The position numbers and the translations under genes were made by a program. The notes beneath the pieces were generated by a model, which saw only the letters and a list, made by a program, of their open reading frames with translations, ran no database searches and was not told where the DNA came from. 64,000 bases of DNA from an uncultured Alphaproteobacteria bacterium (GTDB lineage Bacteria; Pseudomonadota; Alphaproteobacteria; HIMB59): the NCBI GenBank assembly GCA_902588615.1, contig CACIPV010000003.1:1-64000 (forward strand), written 5' to 3'. The stretch's first letter is position 1, and each line of letters opens with the position of its first letter. This document shows, piece after piece, positions 6,960-16,157 of this stretch.

Positions 6960-9900
6960 TTATTTTATAATTAATAAAAGTTGCTGAGCCTCAATATTTT
7001 CACCAGCTTTTACGCAAAGTCTCTCAACTATTCCAGGTTGGTCTGCGTAAATAACTGTTTCCATTTTCATGGCCTCAATAGTGCATAATTTAGCACCCTT
7101 CGGCACTTTTATTCCCTCAGTAACAGCAACGTCTACAAGTAAACCAGGTATAGGGGCCGCAACATGATCTTTGTTGCTAGGATCGGCAATTTCTTTAGCT
7201 AAATCGTCAACTGCAATAGAATTATCTTTAATGTCGACTGATCTGGCCTGGCCATTCAATTCAAAATATACTGTTCTGTAACCTTTTTCGTTTGGCTCGC
7301 TTAAAGTGAAATATCTTATTATAAGTGTTTTACCAGGTTCTATAGAAACATATATCTCTTCCCCTGTGTTCATCCCAAAGAAATAGTTTGATGTTGGGAT
7401 AACACTAGTATTACCAAATTTCTTTTTGTGTTTTATATACTCATCAAAAACCTCAGGAAAAAATATTTGTGAAATTGTATCTTTCTCTGAAATAGTCTCA
7501 ATATACTTCTTTTCCAATTCTTTCGTTCTATTTTTAATTTTTAATGAGGGGAGCTTTGATCCAAATCTATAATTAATTGGTTTTTTTCCTTTTAAAATTT
7601 TCTTTTGGAGTGCTTTTGGGAAGCCTTTATATGGTTGACCTAATCGGCCACTAAAGAATTCGATGACTGATGCAGGAAAGCCAACATCCTTTTTAGGATC
7701 TAAAACATCTTCAATTTGGATATTATTTGCCAACATATAAATTGCCATATCACCAACAACCTTTGATATAGGTGTAACTTTAATTACATCACCAAATATT
7801 TTGTTCACTTCGGCATACATTGATGCAAGTTCTGGCCATCTCTCGTCTGTAATACCCATAGACCTTGCTTGCTCTCTTAAATTAGTGTACTGGCCACCTG
7901 GCATCTGATGTAAATATACCTCTGACATACTAGTGCGAGTTTTGCTTTCGAAAGGTTGATATTGTTTTCTAACACCTTCCCAATAATTTGCAGCAGTTCT
8001 GACAACAGCAGAAGAAATTTTTGGATCTCTTTTATTGCCATCAAGGGACTCTAAAACTGCACCAAAACTAGGTTGCGATGTGAAGCCAGACCAAGAGTCA
8101 ATTGCTACATCAACAATATCTACCCCTGCTTCCGAGGCATTAAGCAATGTTGCAACACCATTTCCACTTGTATCATGAGTATGGAAATGAATTGGAATTT
8201 TTATGCTTTTTTTTAATTCTTTGAATAAAATTTTTGCTGCCTTGGGTTTACACAAACCTGCCATATCTTTGATTGCAAGAAAGTGAACTCCCATTTTCTC
8301 AAGCTTTTGCGCCATTTTTAAGTAGTAATCAAGTGTATATTTTTTCTCTGCTGGAGACGATAAATCGCCAGAGTAACAAATAGAAGCTTCACAGATTTTT
8401 CCAGATTTTAATACTTCGTCAATAGAGACTCTCATATTTTCAATCCAGTTTAGTGCATCAAATATTCTAAAAACATCAATCCCAGACTGAGCGGAAAGTT
8501 GTATAAACCTTCTTAAAACATTATCAGGATAGTTTGTATATCCAAGAGCATTCGATCCTCTGAATAACATTTGTAATAGGGCTGAGGGCATTTGTTCACG
8601 TAACTTTTCTAGACGTTCCCATGGATCCTCTTTTAAAAATCTTAATGCAACATCAAAAGTTGCACCACCCCAACACTCAACTGAGAATAAATTTTTAAGT
8701 CTTTCTTCATATAGATCAGTTATGCCTAACATGTCTTGTGTTCTCATTCGAGTTGCAATCAAAGATTGATGAGCGTCTCTAAAGGTAGTATCTGTAATCA
8801 ATAATTGTTTTTCTTTTAACACAGTCTCAGCAACAGCAGATGGACCATTAGTATCTAAAATTTGTTTATATGTTTTATCGACAGTCTCTTGAGCTTTTTT
8901 TGATCTAGATATTCCATAGTCTGAGAGTTTTGCTGGTGTTGTCTCTCTTAATTTTGGTCTATTGGCGACTTCTGGGTTACCGTTGACGATAACTTCAGCT
9001 AAGAAGTTTAATGTTTTGGTTGCTCTATCTTTTCGACCAGAAAATTGAAATAAACTTTTTTCACTATCTATAAATTTTGTATGGTATTTAAAAACATCGA
9101 AACCTTTGTGGTTAATTAACTTCAATAAAAAAGGTATATTTGTTTTTACACCTCTAACGCGAAATTCACTCAAAGCTCTATTCATTCGTCTCTTTGCTTC
9201 AATAGGGGTTTGGCCTTTTGCGGTTACTTTAACTAAAAGAGAGTCATAATAAGGAGTAATAACCGTACCAGTAGATGCAGTTCCAGCATCTAGTCTTATT
9301 CCCAGTCCACTTGCAGATCTATAAACATTAATTTTACCGTAATCTGGAGCAAAATCATTAGCGGCATCTTCTGTTGTAACCCTTGATTGGATAGCATGTC
9401 CTTTCATATGAATGTCTTTTTGAGTTGGCACACCACATATATCATCTCCAATTTTAGCACCAGCTGCTAAGAGGAACTGAGCTTTTACTATATCGATACC
9501 AGTAATTTCTTCTGTTACAGTGTGTTCAACTTGAACTCTTGGATTAACTTCAATAAAGAAGAAATCTCTAGATTTAGCATCCATTAAGAACTCTACGGTT
9601 CCCGCACATGAATAATTAACTTGTTTTCCTATTCTAACACCTGCGTTACAAATCTCATTTCTCTCTTTGTCAGATAGGTAGGCAGCAGGAGCTCTTTCTA
9701 CTACCTTTTGATGTCGTCTTTGAAGAGAACAATCTCTTTCAAAAAGGTGAACTATATTTCCATGCGTATCGCCAATTATCTGAACTTCAACATGAAAGGC
9801 TTTTTCGATTAACTTTTCAAAAAATACATCATCTTTTCCAAAAGCACTTTTAGCTTCTCTCCTAGCGGTGTTGATTTGATTTTCTAATTCTGTCTCTTTT

Positions 9901-10424
9901 CTGATCACTCGCATTCCACGACCGCCGCCACCCCAAGATGCTTTGAGCATAATTGGATAACCAATTTTTTTTGCGAGGTCTTTACATTTTTTTAAATCTT
10001 TTGGCAAGGGTCCTGTAGAAGGTATGGTTGGTACTTTAGCTTTGCCTGCAGTTTTTTTAGCTTCTACTTTATTTCCAAGTGATCGCATAATCTTTGGAGA
10101 GGGTCCAACAAAAATAATATTATTTTTTGCACATTCATCAGCAAATTCTGGGTTTTCAGATAAGAAGCCGTATCCTGGATGGATGGCATCACAACCTGAA
10201 TTAACAGCAATTTGTACGATACCTTTGTAATCTAGGTAAGCCTGAATAGGGCCTAATCCTGATCCAACAAGATAGCTTTCGTCTGTTTTGAAGCGGTGCA
10301 ATGCAAAACGATCCTCGTACGAGTAAATCGATACAGTCCTAAAGCCCAATTCAGTTGCTGCACGAGATATTCTAATTGCAATTTCACTTCTGTTAGCAAT
10401 TAATATTTTCTTAATTTGTTTCAT
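6960..10424 (-). CDS. pyc: Pyruvate carboxylase
   Basis: A single-chain biotin enzyme that carboxylates pyruvate to oxaloacetate to refill the TCA cycle. The N-terminal biotin carboxylase and ATP-grasp domain covers about residues 1-455 (start KKILIANRSEIAIR, glycine-rich loop GGGGRGMR). The carboxyltransferase TIM barrel (TTFRDAHQS near 545) covers about 535-810. The C-terminal biotinyl domain carries the AMKM motif with biotin on Lys-1120. The length of 1154 residues is full. The start is ATG at 10424. It stands as a single gene between ispH and nth. In a phototrophy-assisted heterotroph it could support anaplerotic carbon fixation; that role is inference. Confidence 0.97.
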   Translation of the reverse strand: MKQIKKILIANRSEIAIRISRAATELGFRTVSIYSYEDRFALHRFKTDESYLVGSGLGPIQAYLDYKGIVQIAVNSGCDAIHPGYGFLSENPEFADECAKNNIIFVGPSPKIMRSLGNKVEAKKTAGKAKVPTIPSTGPLPKDLKKCKDLAKKIGYPIMLKASWGGGGRGMRVIRKETELENQINTARREAKSAFGKDDVFFEKLIEKAFHVEVQIIGDTHGNIVHLFERDCSLQRRHQKVVERAPAAYLSDKERNEICNAGVRIGKQVNYSCAGTVEFLMDAKSRDFFFIEVNPRVQVEHTVTEEITGIDIVKAQFLLAAGAKIGDDICGVPTQKDIHMKGHAIQSRVTTEDAANDFAPDYGKINVYRSASGLGIRLDAGTASTGTVITPYYDSLLVKVTAKGQTPIEAKRRMNRALSEFRVRGVKTNIPFLLKLINHKGFDVFKYHTKFIDSEKSLFQFSGRKDRATKTLNFLAEVIVNGNPEVANRPKLRETTPAKLSDYGISRSKKAQETVDKTYKQILDTNGPSAVAETVLKEKQLLITDTTFRDAHQSLIATRMRTQDMLGITDLYEERLKNLFSVECWGGATFDVALRFLKEDPWERLEKLREQMPSALLQMLFRGSNALGYTNYPDNVLRRFIQLSAQSGIDVFRIFDALNWIENMRVSIDEVLKSGKICEASICYSGDLSSPAEKKYTLDYYLKMAQKLEKMGVHFLAIKDMAGLCKPKAAKILFKELKKSIKIPIHFHTHDTSGNGVATLLNASEAGVDIVDVAIDSWSGFTSQPSFGAVLESLDGNKRDPKISSAVVRTAANYWEGVRKQYQPFESKTRTSMSEVYLHQMPGGQYTNLREQARSMGITDERWPELASMYAEVNKIFGDVIKVTPISKVVGDMAIYMLANNIQIEDVLDPKKDVGFPASVIEFFSGRLGQPYKGFPKALQKKILKGKKPINYRFGSKLPSLKIKNRTKELEKKYIETISEKDTISQIFFPEVFDEYIKHKKKFGNTSVIPTSNYFFGMNTGEEIYVSIEPGKTLIIRYFTLSEPNEKGYRTVYFELNGQARSVDIKDNSIAVDDLAKEIADPSNKDHVAAPIPGLLVDVAVTEGIKVPKGAKLCTIEAMKMETVIYADQPGIVERLCVKAGENIEAQQLLLIIK

Positions 10425-10487
10425 AATGGTAAATAAGTTTATTTTTATACATTATTCTGTTTTTTTTCATAGACAATCTATAGAAAA

Positions 10488-11141
10488 TTAGGGTTTTTTT
10501 ACTTTTATAGCCTTTGTTCTGTTTGGATAACAATCTGTGCAAATTTTGCATTCAACACCAAAGCAGCTTCTAGCTTTGCAATATTCTCTTCCATAAAAAA
10601 TCATTTGTAAATGAAGTCTGTTCCAAGTTGCCTCAGGAAATAATTTTTTAATATCTAATTCAGTTTGGACTACATTTTTACCATTTGTCAGACCCCACCT
10701 TTGTGCTAGACGATGAATATGTGTATCTACAGGGAATGCAGGGTGACCAAAACCTTGGGACATTACTACACTCGCTGTTTTATGACCAACTCCTGGTAAA
10801 TTTTCTAAATCTTCAAAAGTCTCTGGGACCCTACCATTAAATTTTTTAATTAATATTTTAGAGAGTTTAGAAATAGCTTTTGATTTTTTAGGTGCAAGTC
10901 CACATGGTTTAATGATTTTATAAATTTTATTAACAGGCACCTTTGCCATATCATGAGGATTATTTGCCGTTTTAAATAGTAAAGGTGTAATCTTATTCAC
11001 ACGTTCATCTGTGCATTGAGCACTTAATAAAACTGCTATTAAAAGCTCATATACATTTTTATGTTTAAGAGGGATTGGGATATTTGGATAGAATTTGTTT
11101 AAATTATCCAATACGACGTTTGCTCTTTCTTGTTTTTTCAT
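10488..11141 (-). CDS. nth: Endonuclease III, DNA glycosylase/AP lyase
   Basis: It removes oxidised pyrimidines in base excision repair. The helix-hairpin-helix LPGVGHKTAS carries catalytic Lys-121, and PVDTHIHR carries catalytic Asp-139. The C-terminal iron-sulfur region is unusual: cysteines at 188, 193, 198, 201 and 204. The classic spacing (C-x6-C-x2-C-x5-C) would put them at 188, 195, 198 and 204, so the second ligand is displaced. It has 217 residues. A DUF2244 gene is divergent from it. Confidence 0.95.
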   Translation of the reverse strand: MKKQERANVVLDNLNKFYPNIPIPLKHKNVYELLIAVLLSAQCTDERVNKITPLLFKTANNPHDMAKVPVNKIYKIIKPCGLAPKKSKAISKLSKILIKKFNGRVPETFEDLENLPGVGHKTASVVMSQGFGHPAFPVDTHIHRLAQRWGLTNGKNVVQTELDIKKLFPEATWNRLHLQMIFYGREYCKARSCFGVECKICTDCYPNRTKAIKVKKP

Positions 11142-11204
11142 ATTATTATTGGTGTGCTATTAAATCTATTATAAATATAAATATAATTTTATAAACTTAT
11201 AGAA

Positions 11205-11639
11205 ATGACAAGAAAGCTTCATATCAAACCAAATAGGAGTCTGACAAATCTTCAAATTCTATTTTTTTTATTCGTTACAGGTTTCTTGATCATTTTTATT
11301 GGTGGAAGATTTTTATTAGTCGGTGCTTGGCCGATAATCATATTTGGTATTGTTGAATTTTCTATTTTGGTCGTATGTACTTATTTATTTGTAAAGAGTT
11401 TAAAAAAAACAGAAAAAATTTCATTAGAATCAAAATCTATGCAATTAGAGCGGCTTGATGGAGATGAGGTTATTGAACAAAACAGTTATAATTTAAATTG
11501 GTTGAAGATAAAGAATGAAAAAAATTCATTAAGCGTAAATTATGCTGGAAAGAAAAAATTCTTCGCTAGTTTTTTGAGTGAGGATAGAAGGAAAAAATTA
11601 AAAAGAATTATTGAGAAGTACAGCTCCTCGTCTAGCTAA
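11205..11639 (+). CDS. DUF2244 integral membrane protein
   Basis: 144 residues with two closely spaced membrane helices (about 18-38 and 43-65) followed by a cytoplasmic basic tail that ends in a serine run. The pattern of an N-terminal RSL-type motif, two helices and a short beta domain matches the DUF2244 family of alphaproteobacteria, whose function is unknown. It is divergent from nth, and its stop overlaps the dapB stop by 8 bp. Confidence 0.75.
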   Translation: MTRKLHIKPNRSLTNLQILFFLFVTGFLIIFIGGRFLLVGAWPIIIFGIVEFSILVVCTYLFVKSLKKTEKISLESKSMQLERLDGDEVIEQNSYNLNWLKIKNEKNSLSVNYAGKKKFFASFLSEDRRKKLKRIIEKYSSSSS

Positions 11640-12411
11640 TCATATCTTTGAAGGTGTAAAAGCCTTTTCCCTTTGATGATAACCATGCTGCTGCTTGAAT
11701 AGCACCATCAGAAAAAATTTTTCTGTTGTGGGCCTTGTGTGTTAATTCTACAGACTCATTGTCACCGTGAAATATGACCGTATGTTCACCAGGAATATTT
11801 CCACCTCTAATAGACGAGAAACCAATTTCATTTTCTTTTCTTCGGCCTTCTTGATCCTGACGTTTAAAATTAAAATTTGATTTGGATAGCCCAAGCTCTG
11901 CTACAATCTCTTCTCCAAGCTTTAAAGCTGTTCCACTAGGTGCATCCTTTTTGTGTCGGTGGTGTGTTTCAATTATTTCTATATCGAAATCTTTTAAGTG
12001 TTTTGCGGCTTTTCTTGCTATTTCAAAAAAAGTATTAACTCCATAACTCATATTTGGTGCGTAAAATACTTTTGTTGAATTACTTGTTTGCTTTAAAAGG
12101 TTAAAATGACTCTCATCTAGTCCGGTCGTTCCAATAACTAAACCAGTATTATTAGAAACGGCAGCTTCGGTGAAATTAAATAAGGCCTTAGGTGTTGTAA
12201 AATCTATAACTATATCTGCTTTTTCAAATGATTCTTCCCAAGTGGTAAAAACATTTTCTTGAATTTGATTTTTATTAATAAAGCTAGGGTCAATATCTTT
12301 AACATCAAATACTCCAACGAGTTCAACGTTATTATTCGATAGAGCGGAATTTATGAGATTATTTCCCATTCTTCCTAATGCCCCTGCGATAGCTATTTTT
12401 GTTCTAGACAT
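11632..12411 (-). CDS. dapB: 4-hydroxy-tetrahydrodipicolinate reductase
   Basis: It reduces the cyclic intermediate of lysine and meso-diaminopimelate synthesis with NAD(P)H. The Rossmann glycine motif GALGRMG is at residues 10-16. The catalytic histidine region ETHHRHKKDAPSGTA is near 148-162. It has 259 residues, a normal length. The ATG at 12411 opens the gene, and no other lysine genes are next to it. Confidence 0.96.
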   Translation of the reverse strand: MSRTKIAIAGALGRMGNNLINSALSNNNVELVGVFDVKDIDPSFINKNQIQENVFTTWEESFEKADIVIDFTTPKALFNFTEAAVSNNTGLVIGTTGLDESHFNLLKQTSNSTKVFYAPNMSYGVNTFFEIARKAAKHLKDFDIEIIETHHRHKKDAPSGTALKLGEEIVAELGLSKSNFNFKRQDQEGRRKENEIGFSSIRGGNIPGEHTVIFHGDNESVELTHKAHNRKIFSDGAIQAAAWLSSKGKGFYTFKDMIS

Positions 12412-12485
12412 GATTAAGACTTGTTATACATAAATTAGCAGATATGGAATAGCAAAATTATTAAATTTTATGCTAAAATTAACTT

Positions 12486-12656
12486 ATGATTAGACTTGCA
12501 CTTATTCTTCTTATTTTATTACTAGCTAGTTTATTAATATTTAATAAGAAATTTAGGGAGGCTTTTACAATATCAGTGATACCTCTTGTATTACTAGTTT
12601 TAGGACTTATCGGGTATATGATTTACTATATGTTCAGTACCAACTATTTTTCTTAG
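12486..12656 (+). CDS. Small two-helix membrane protein, 56 residues
   Basis: A short reading frame in the gap between the divergently read dapB and rhodanese genes. It begins with ATG and is very rich in Leu, Ile and Val. Residues 2-18 form a first hydrophobic helix, KKFRE a charged turn, and about 29-50 a second helix, ending YFS. The strict hydrophobic-turn-hydrophobic layout argues for a real small membrane protein. There is no clear ribosome binding site, so it is a candidate only. I do not recognise a family. Confidence 0.42.
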   Translation: MIRLALILLILLLASLLIFNKKFREAFTISVIPLVLLVLGLIGYMIYYMFSTNYFS

Positions 12657-12674
12657 AGGTTTTAGAATTATAAA

Positions 12675-13073
12675 CTATATACCTTGCTCGGTTTTAAAAC
12701 CTAAATTAATCCAATCAATTAAACCTTTGTCCATTTCATAAATAGTACCCTGATAACCTTCAGAAACTAGATTATCTGCAACTTTTTTAGAGGTAATACC
12801 TGCTGTACAGTGAATAATAATATCCTTATTATCGGGGTTTATAGAGTTGATTTTTTCAACAGTTATTTCTTTAAAAGGAATATTGTGTGAGTTCTCAATT
12901 CGAATCATATTATGTTCTTTTGGATATCTAACATCGATCACAATTGCACCCTCTTGAATTCTTTTAAACGACTCTTCGGTATCTATGGGTGTGTATTTCA
13001 TTGTATTACTCTGAGCAAATAATAAATTAGTTAACAGAAAAAAAAATAGAAAAAAAATTTTTAGTAAATTCAT
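12675..13073 (-). CDS. Exported rhodanese-domain protein
   Basis: 132 residues. A signal peptide (residues 1-20, ending LLFAQ) is followed by a single rhodanese fold: DVRYPKEH near 47-54 and an active-site loop HCTAGITS with Cys-89. Such proteins carry or transfer sulfur as a persulfide, or act as redox sensors. The location is probably periplasmic. It starts 5 bp after the stop of the c-type cytochrome gene, so the two form a small periplasmic redox operon. Confidence 0.88.
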   Translation of the reverse strand: MNLLKIFFLFFFLLTNLLFAQSNTMKYTPIDTEESFKRIQEGAIVIDVRYPKEHNMIRIENSHNIPFKEITVEKINSINPDNKDIIIHCTAGITSKKVADNLVSEGYQGTIYEMDKGLIDWINLGFKTEQGI

Positions 13074-13078
13074 TTTTA

Positions 13079-13492
13079 TTAATTTTTAAAGCGAGAATGG
13101 CAACTCTTACAGCTTCCAAAAAGATTTTGGTGGAATTGCATAACATTTTCAAATTCTCCTTCTTGGGCAGAAAGTTTGGCAAGCGCTGCGCTGTTCTCAG
13201 TCTCTTTTGCAATTTGATTAAATAATTCCCTATTGTCAATTATGTCAGTACTAGCTTTTGACTTACCACCAAAAGAGTCATCTGGAAATAAAGTCGGATA
13301 TACTCTCATAATCTCTTCGATTTCTTCATAAATTGATGCTAGGTCATCAGTTATTTCATTTTCTCTGATCAAGTTATTTGCTGCCCTCATAAGTTTGTTA
13401 TAATCTCTCATTAATTCTTGTCTATCAGATATTGGGTTTGCATAGAGTAATGACTGTGCGAGAAGAAAAAAAATTAAGATTAATTTAAACAT
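13079..13492 (-). CDS. Cytochrome c'/c556-type protein
   Basis: 137 residues with a signal peptide (1-18) and one haem-binding motif at the very C-terminus, CKSCH (Cys-128, Cys-131, His-132). A C-terminal CxxCHxxF on a mostly helical body is the mark of the cytochrome c'/c556 family. The N-terminal part offers Met residues as possible distal ligands. Its partner in electron transfer is unknown. It precedes the exported rhodanese in the same operon. Confidence 0.87.
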   Translation of the reverse strand: MFKLILIFFLLAQSLLYANPISDRQELMRDYNKLMRAANNLIRENEITDDLASIYEEIEEIMRVYPTLFPDDSFGGKSKASTDIIDNRELFNQIAKETENSAALAKLSAQEGEFENVMQFHQNLFGSCKSCHSRFKN

Positions 13493-13524
13493 AACTTATT
13501 AACGTAACATAAAAAATTATAGAC

Positions 13525-14136
13525 TTATTTTTTTGTAAATTTTTTAATAGTGTCATTAAATATTATCTTTCCTGAGTCCAAAATTACTAAATAATCTGCA
13601 AAATCTTTTATATAGGTTAAATTATGTAACGTTAATACGATAGTTTTATTTTTCATTTTAGACAAAGATGAAAAAAAAGATTTTTCACTCTCAAGGTCTA
13701 GATTTTGATTAGGTTCGTCAAGTATAATTAAATCTTGTTCGAAACTCATAAATCTAGATATAAACACTTTCTGCTTTTCCCCTTCTGATAAATTTTGAAA
13801 CTTACGTTTTTTTAATTTATTTAAATTGAAAAGATTAAAATAAGACTTATTTACATTGGATTTCTTAATATTGCTTAATAATAAAAAATTATCCTCTAGA
13901 CTTTTATTTAAAGAAATAGGTTTTTGAAAAAGCATCGGAATAGGTTCAGAGTAGTCAGATTTAATTGATCCTTTACTAGGAAAAATAATTTTATTTATAA
14001 TTTTTATTAAGGAACTTTTACCAGAACCATTTTTTCCAGTGATTACTGTAATTTTGTTCCTTCTAATATTTAGATTGATATTTGAAAGTATATTTTTTCC
14101 ATTAATTACATATGAAATATTATTAATTTTAATCAT
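13525..14136 (-). CDS. tupC: ABC transporter ATPase, tungstate type
   Basis: ATP-binding subunit of the importer formed with the next two upstream genes. The Walker A motif GKNGSGKS is at residues 34-41, the signature LSEGEKQK near 116-123 and Walker B LIILDEP near 134-140. At 203 residues it is a short, domain-only ATPase. The ATG overlaps the end of tupB by 4 bp, showing translational coupling. Substrate assignment comes from the binding protein. Confidence 0.88.
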   Translation of the reverse strand: MIKINNISYVINGKNILSNINLNIRRNKITVITGKNGSGKSSLIKIINKIIFPSKGSIKSDYSEPIPMLFQKPISLNKSLEDNFLLLSNIKKSNVNKSYFNLFNLNKLKKRKFQNLSEGEKQKVFISRFMSFEQDLIILDEPNQNLDLESEKSFFSSLSKMKNKTIVLTLHNLTYIKDFADYLVILDSGKIIFNDTIKKFTKK

Positions 14137-14774
14137 TTTTTATTTAAAAAGTTAAGAGATATTGAAATTAAAAGTGTCAGAGAGATAAGAATAACTCCTA
14201 AAATAATACCTAGTGAGACATTGCCTTTAGATGTTTCTAATGCAATTGTAGCTGTCATGTTTCTTGTGAAGTGATCAATTGAACCTCCTACTATTGCAGC
14301 CGCACCGTACTCACTAATAGCTCGGCCAAAACCTAATAATAGAACTGTTATGTAGATATTTGTTTTATTTGAAAACAGTATGAAAATTATATCTTTTTTG
14401 GACGCTCCATAAGACATTAATTCATCTCTATAAATTGGGTAATCCTCTTCAATGTTTTTAATTATTAAAGTAATCATAATTGGGAAGATAATTACGATCT
14501 GGGCAATGATCATTGCTATAGGTGAGTATAAAATTTCCATCCAACCCAAGGGGCCAGATCTACTTATGAGTATATAAACTAATAGCCCTGCGCATACGGG
14601 AGGGATAGAGGTAAGAGAGCTTAAGAAAATTACAATTGGTTTTTTTAATTGGAATTGATAAATAGCAATTAAATAGCCAAAAATCATTGATAAAAAAAAT
14701 GCAATTAATGTTGAAAAAATACTTACATAAATTGTAATAAAAATTGCGGATTGTATTTTTTCAAAAGTTAGCAT
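14133..14774 (-). CDS. tupB: ABC transporter permease, tungstate type
   Basis: 213 residues with five to six membrane helices and the EYGAAAIVGG coupling loop near 159-168 that contacts the ATPase. It belongs to the molybdate/tungstate permease group. It lies 10 bp after the binding-protein stop and overlaps the ATPase start, in the order tupA-tupB-tupC. Confidence 0.88.
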   Translation of the reverse strand: MLTFEKIQSAIFITIYVSIFSTLIAFFLSMIFGYLIAIYQFQLKKPIVIFLSSLTSIPPVCAGLLVYILISRSGPLGWMEILYSPIAMIIAQIVIIFPIMITLIIKNIEEDYPIYRDELMSYGASKKDIIFILFSNKTNIYITVLLLGFGRAISEYGAAAIVGGSIDHFTRNMTATIALETSKGNVSLGIILGVILISLTLLISISLNFLNKK

Positions 14775-14784
14775 TTAGGTAATA

Positions 14785-15579
14785 TTAATTGGTATGAAAC
14801 AACTTTTCACCGTTATATGTAAACCTATTAATAACATCTTTGCCCTCACCTGCAATCAACCATTCAATAAACTTCTGAGATTTATTATACTTAACATGAG
14901 GAAATTTTTCAGGATTGACTGCAATAATTCCATAAGGATTATGTAATTCATCACCACCCTCAAAAAGAATTTTTAAATTATTTTTATTTTTAAAAGATAG
15001 CCAGGTGCCTTTGTCACTTATCGTATAGGCATCTATTTCAGAGGCAATATTTAATGTATTGGCCATGCTTGTCCCAGTTTTTATATATTTATCAGAGTCA
15101 AATTTTTTGATATTTGCCAAACTCCATAATTCTTGTTCTTTTTTATGAGTTCCAGAATTATCATCTCTTGAAATAAATTTGTATTTTGAGTTATATATTT
15201 TTTTTAATGCGGATAAAATATCTACCTCTTGTGATATTTTCAGTGGGTCAGATTTTGGACCAACTAAAATAAACTTATTGTACATAACCTCATATCTTTG
15301 AACACCATAGCCCTCATCTATAAATTCTAATTCATCTTTTTTTGAATGAACAAATAATAAATCTCCATCGCCCCTTTTTGCGTTTGCAATAGCATTGCCG
15401 GTTCCAACTGCAATAGGTCTTATACTTATTCCAGTTTTATTTTTAAATTCTGATGCTAAGAGATCAAGCAAACCCGTATTAGCAATGCTTGTTGTAGACT
15501 GAATGATTATAAAATCTTTAGAATAAACACTTATGGAAAAAAATAAAAATAACGATAAAAATAAATTTTTTAATTTCAT
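14785..15579 (-). CDS. tupA: Tungstate-binding periplasmic protein
   Basis: 264 residues with a signal peptide ending near SVYS. The TupA pattern is clear: QSTTSIANTGLLD near 27-39, AVGTGNAIANAKRGDGD near 57-73, then VHSKKDE and MYNKFILVGP. Family members bind tungstate very tightly. It feeds the tupB-tupC importer. No tungsten or molybdenum enzyme is in this window, so the user of the metal is not visible here. Molybdate as a second substrate cannot be excluded. Confidence 0.9.
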   Translation of the reverse strand: MKLKNLFLSLFLFFSISVYSKDFIIIQSTTSIANTGLLDLLASEFKNKTGISIRPIAVGTGNAIANAKRGDGDLLFVHSKKDELEFIDEGYGVQRYEVMYNKFILVGPKSDPLKISQEVDILSALKKIYNSKYKFISRDDNSGTHKKEQELWSLANIKKFDSDKYIKTGTSMANTLNIASEIDAYTISDKGTWLSFKNKNNLKILFEGGDELHNPYGIIAVNPEKFPHVKYNKSQKFIEWLIAGEGKDVINRFTYNGEKLFHTN

Positions 15580-15616
15580 TTATAATCAACAATATTAACA
15601 TACATAATTGAAGATT

Positions 15617-16153
15617 ATGAAGTTAGCAAACAGCGCAGATAATTACGGTTTAATTAGCAAGTTATTTCATTGGATTATGGCTGCTCTTATAATTGCAACA
15701 TACTTACTAGGCAAAAATTTAGAGAATAATTTCGAGTATTACTATGAGATATTGATGATACACAACACACTAGGCCTTTCAATACTTGTCCTAGCCATTT
15801 TTAGATTAAGTTGGAAATTTATCAATATAAGGCCCAAGCCTATCTTAAAAAATAAAATATTAATTTATGTTGCGAAAACTAACTATTTTTTATTTTACTC
15901 AATATTTTTTTTACAACCAATATCTGGATACATCCTTACAAACTTGCAAGGTGACACGGTAATGTTTTTAAATTTTGAATTAATAAATTTATTAGATCAC
16001 AACAGTGATTTAAGGTACTTGTTCAAAAGTTTCCATGAATATTCGAGTAATGCTTTATTAGTTTTATTTTTTATACATTCAGGAGCCGCACTTATGCACC
16101 ATTTTGTTTTTAAAGATAGAACTTTAAAAAGAATGACTTTTAATAGTGATTAA
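15617..16153 (+). CDS. Cytochrome b561 family protein
   Basis: A four-helix di-haem b protein of about 178 residues. Histidines expected as haem ligands lie in KLFHWIMA (near 16-23), LMIHNTLG, SFHEYSS and FFIHSGAALMHH. Members pass electrons between quinone and periplasmic or superoxide acceptors. I chose the ATG at 15617; a TTG three codons upstream at 15608 is possible. It is divergent from the tungstate importer. Confidence 0.88.
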   Translation: MKLANSADNYGLISKLFHWIMAALIIATYLLGKNLENNFEYYYEILMIHNTLGLSILVLAIFRLSWKFINIRPKPILKNKILIYVAKTNYFLFYSIFFLQPISGYILTNLQGDTVMFLNFELINLLDHNSDLRYLFKSFHEYSSNALLVLFFIHSGAALMHHFVFKDRTLKRMTFNSD

Positions 16154-16157
16154 TATT

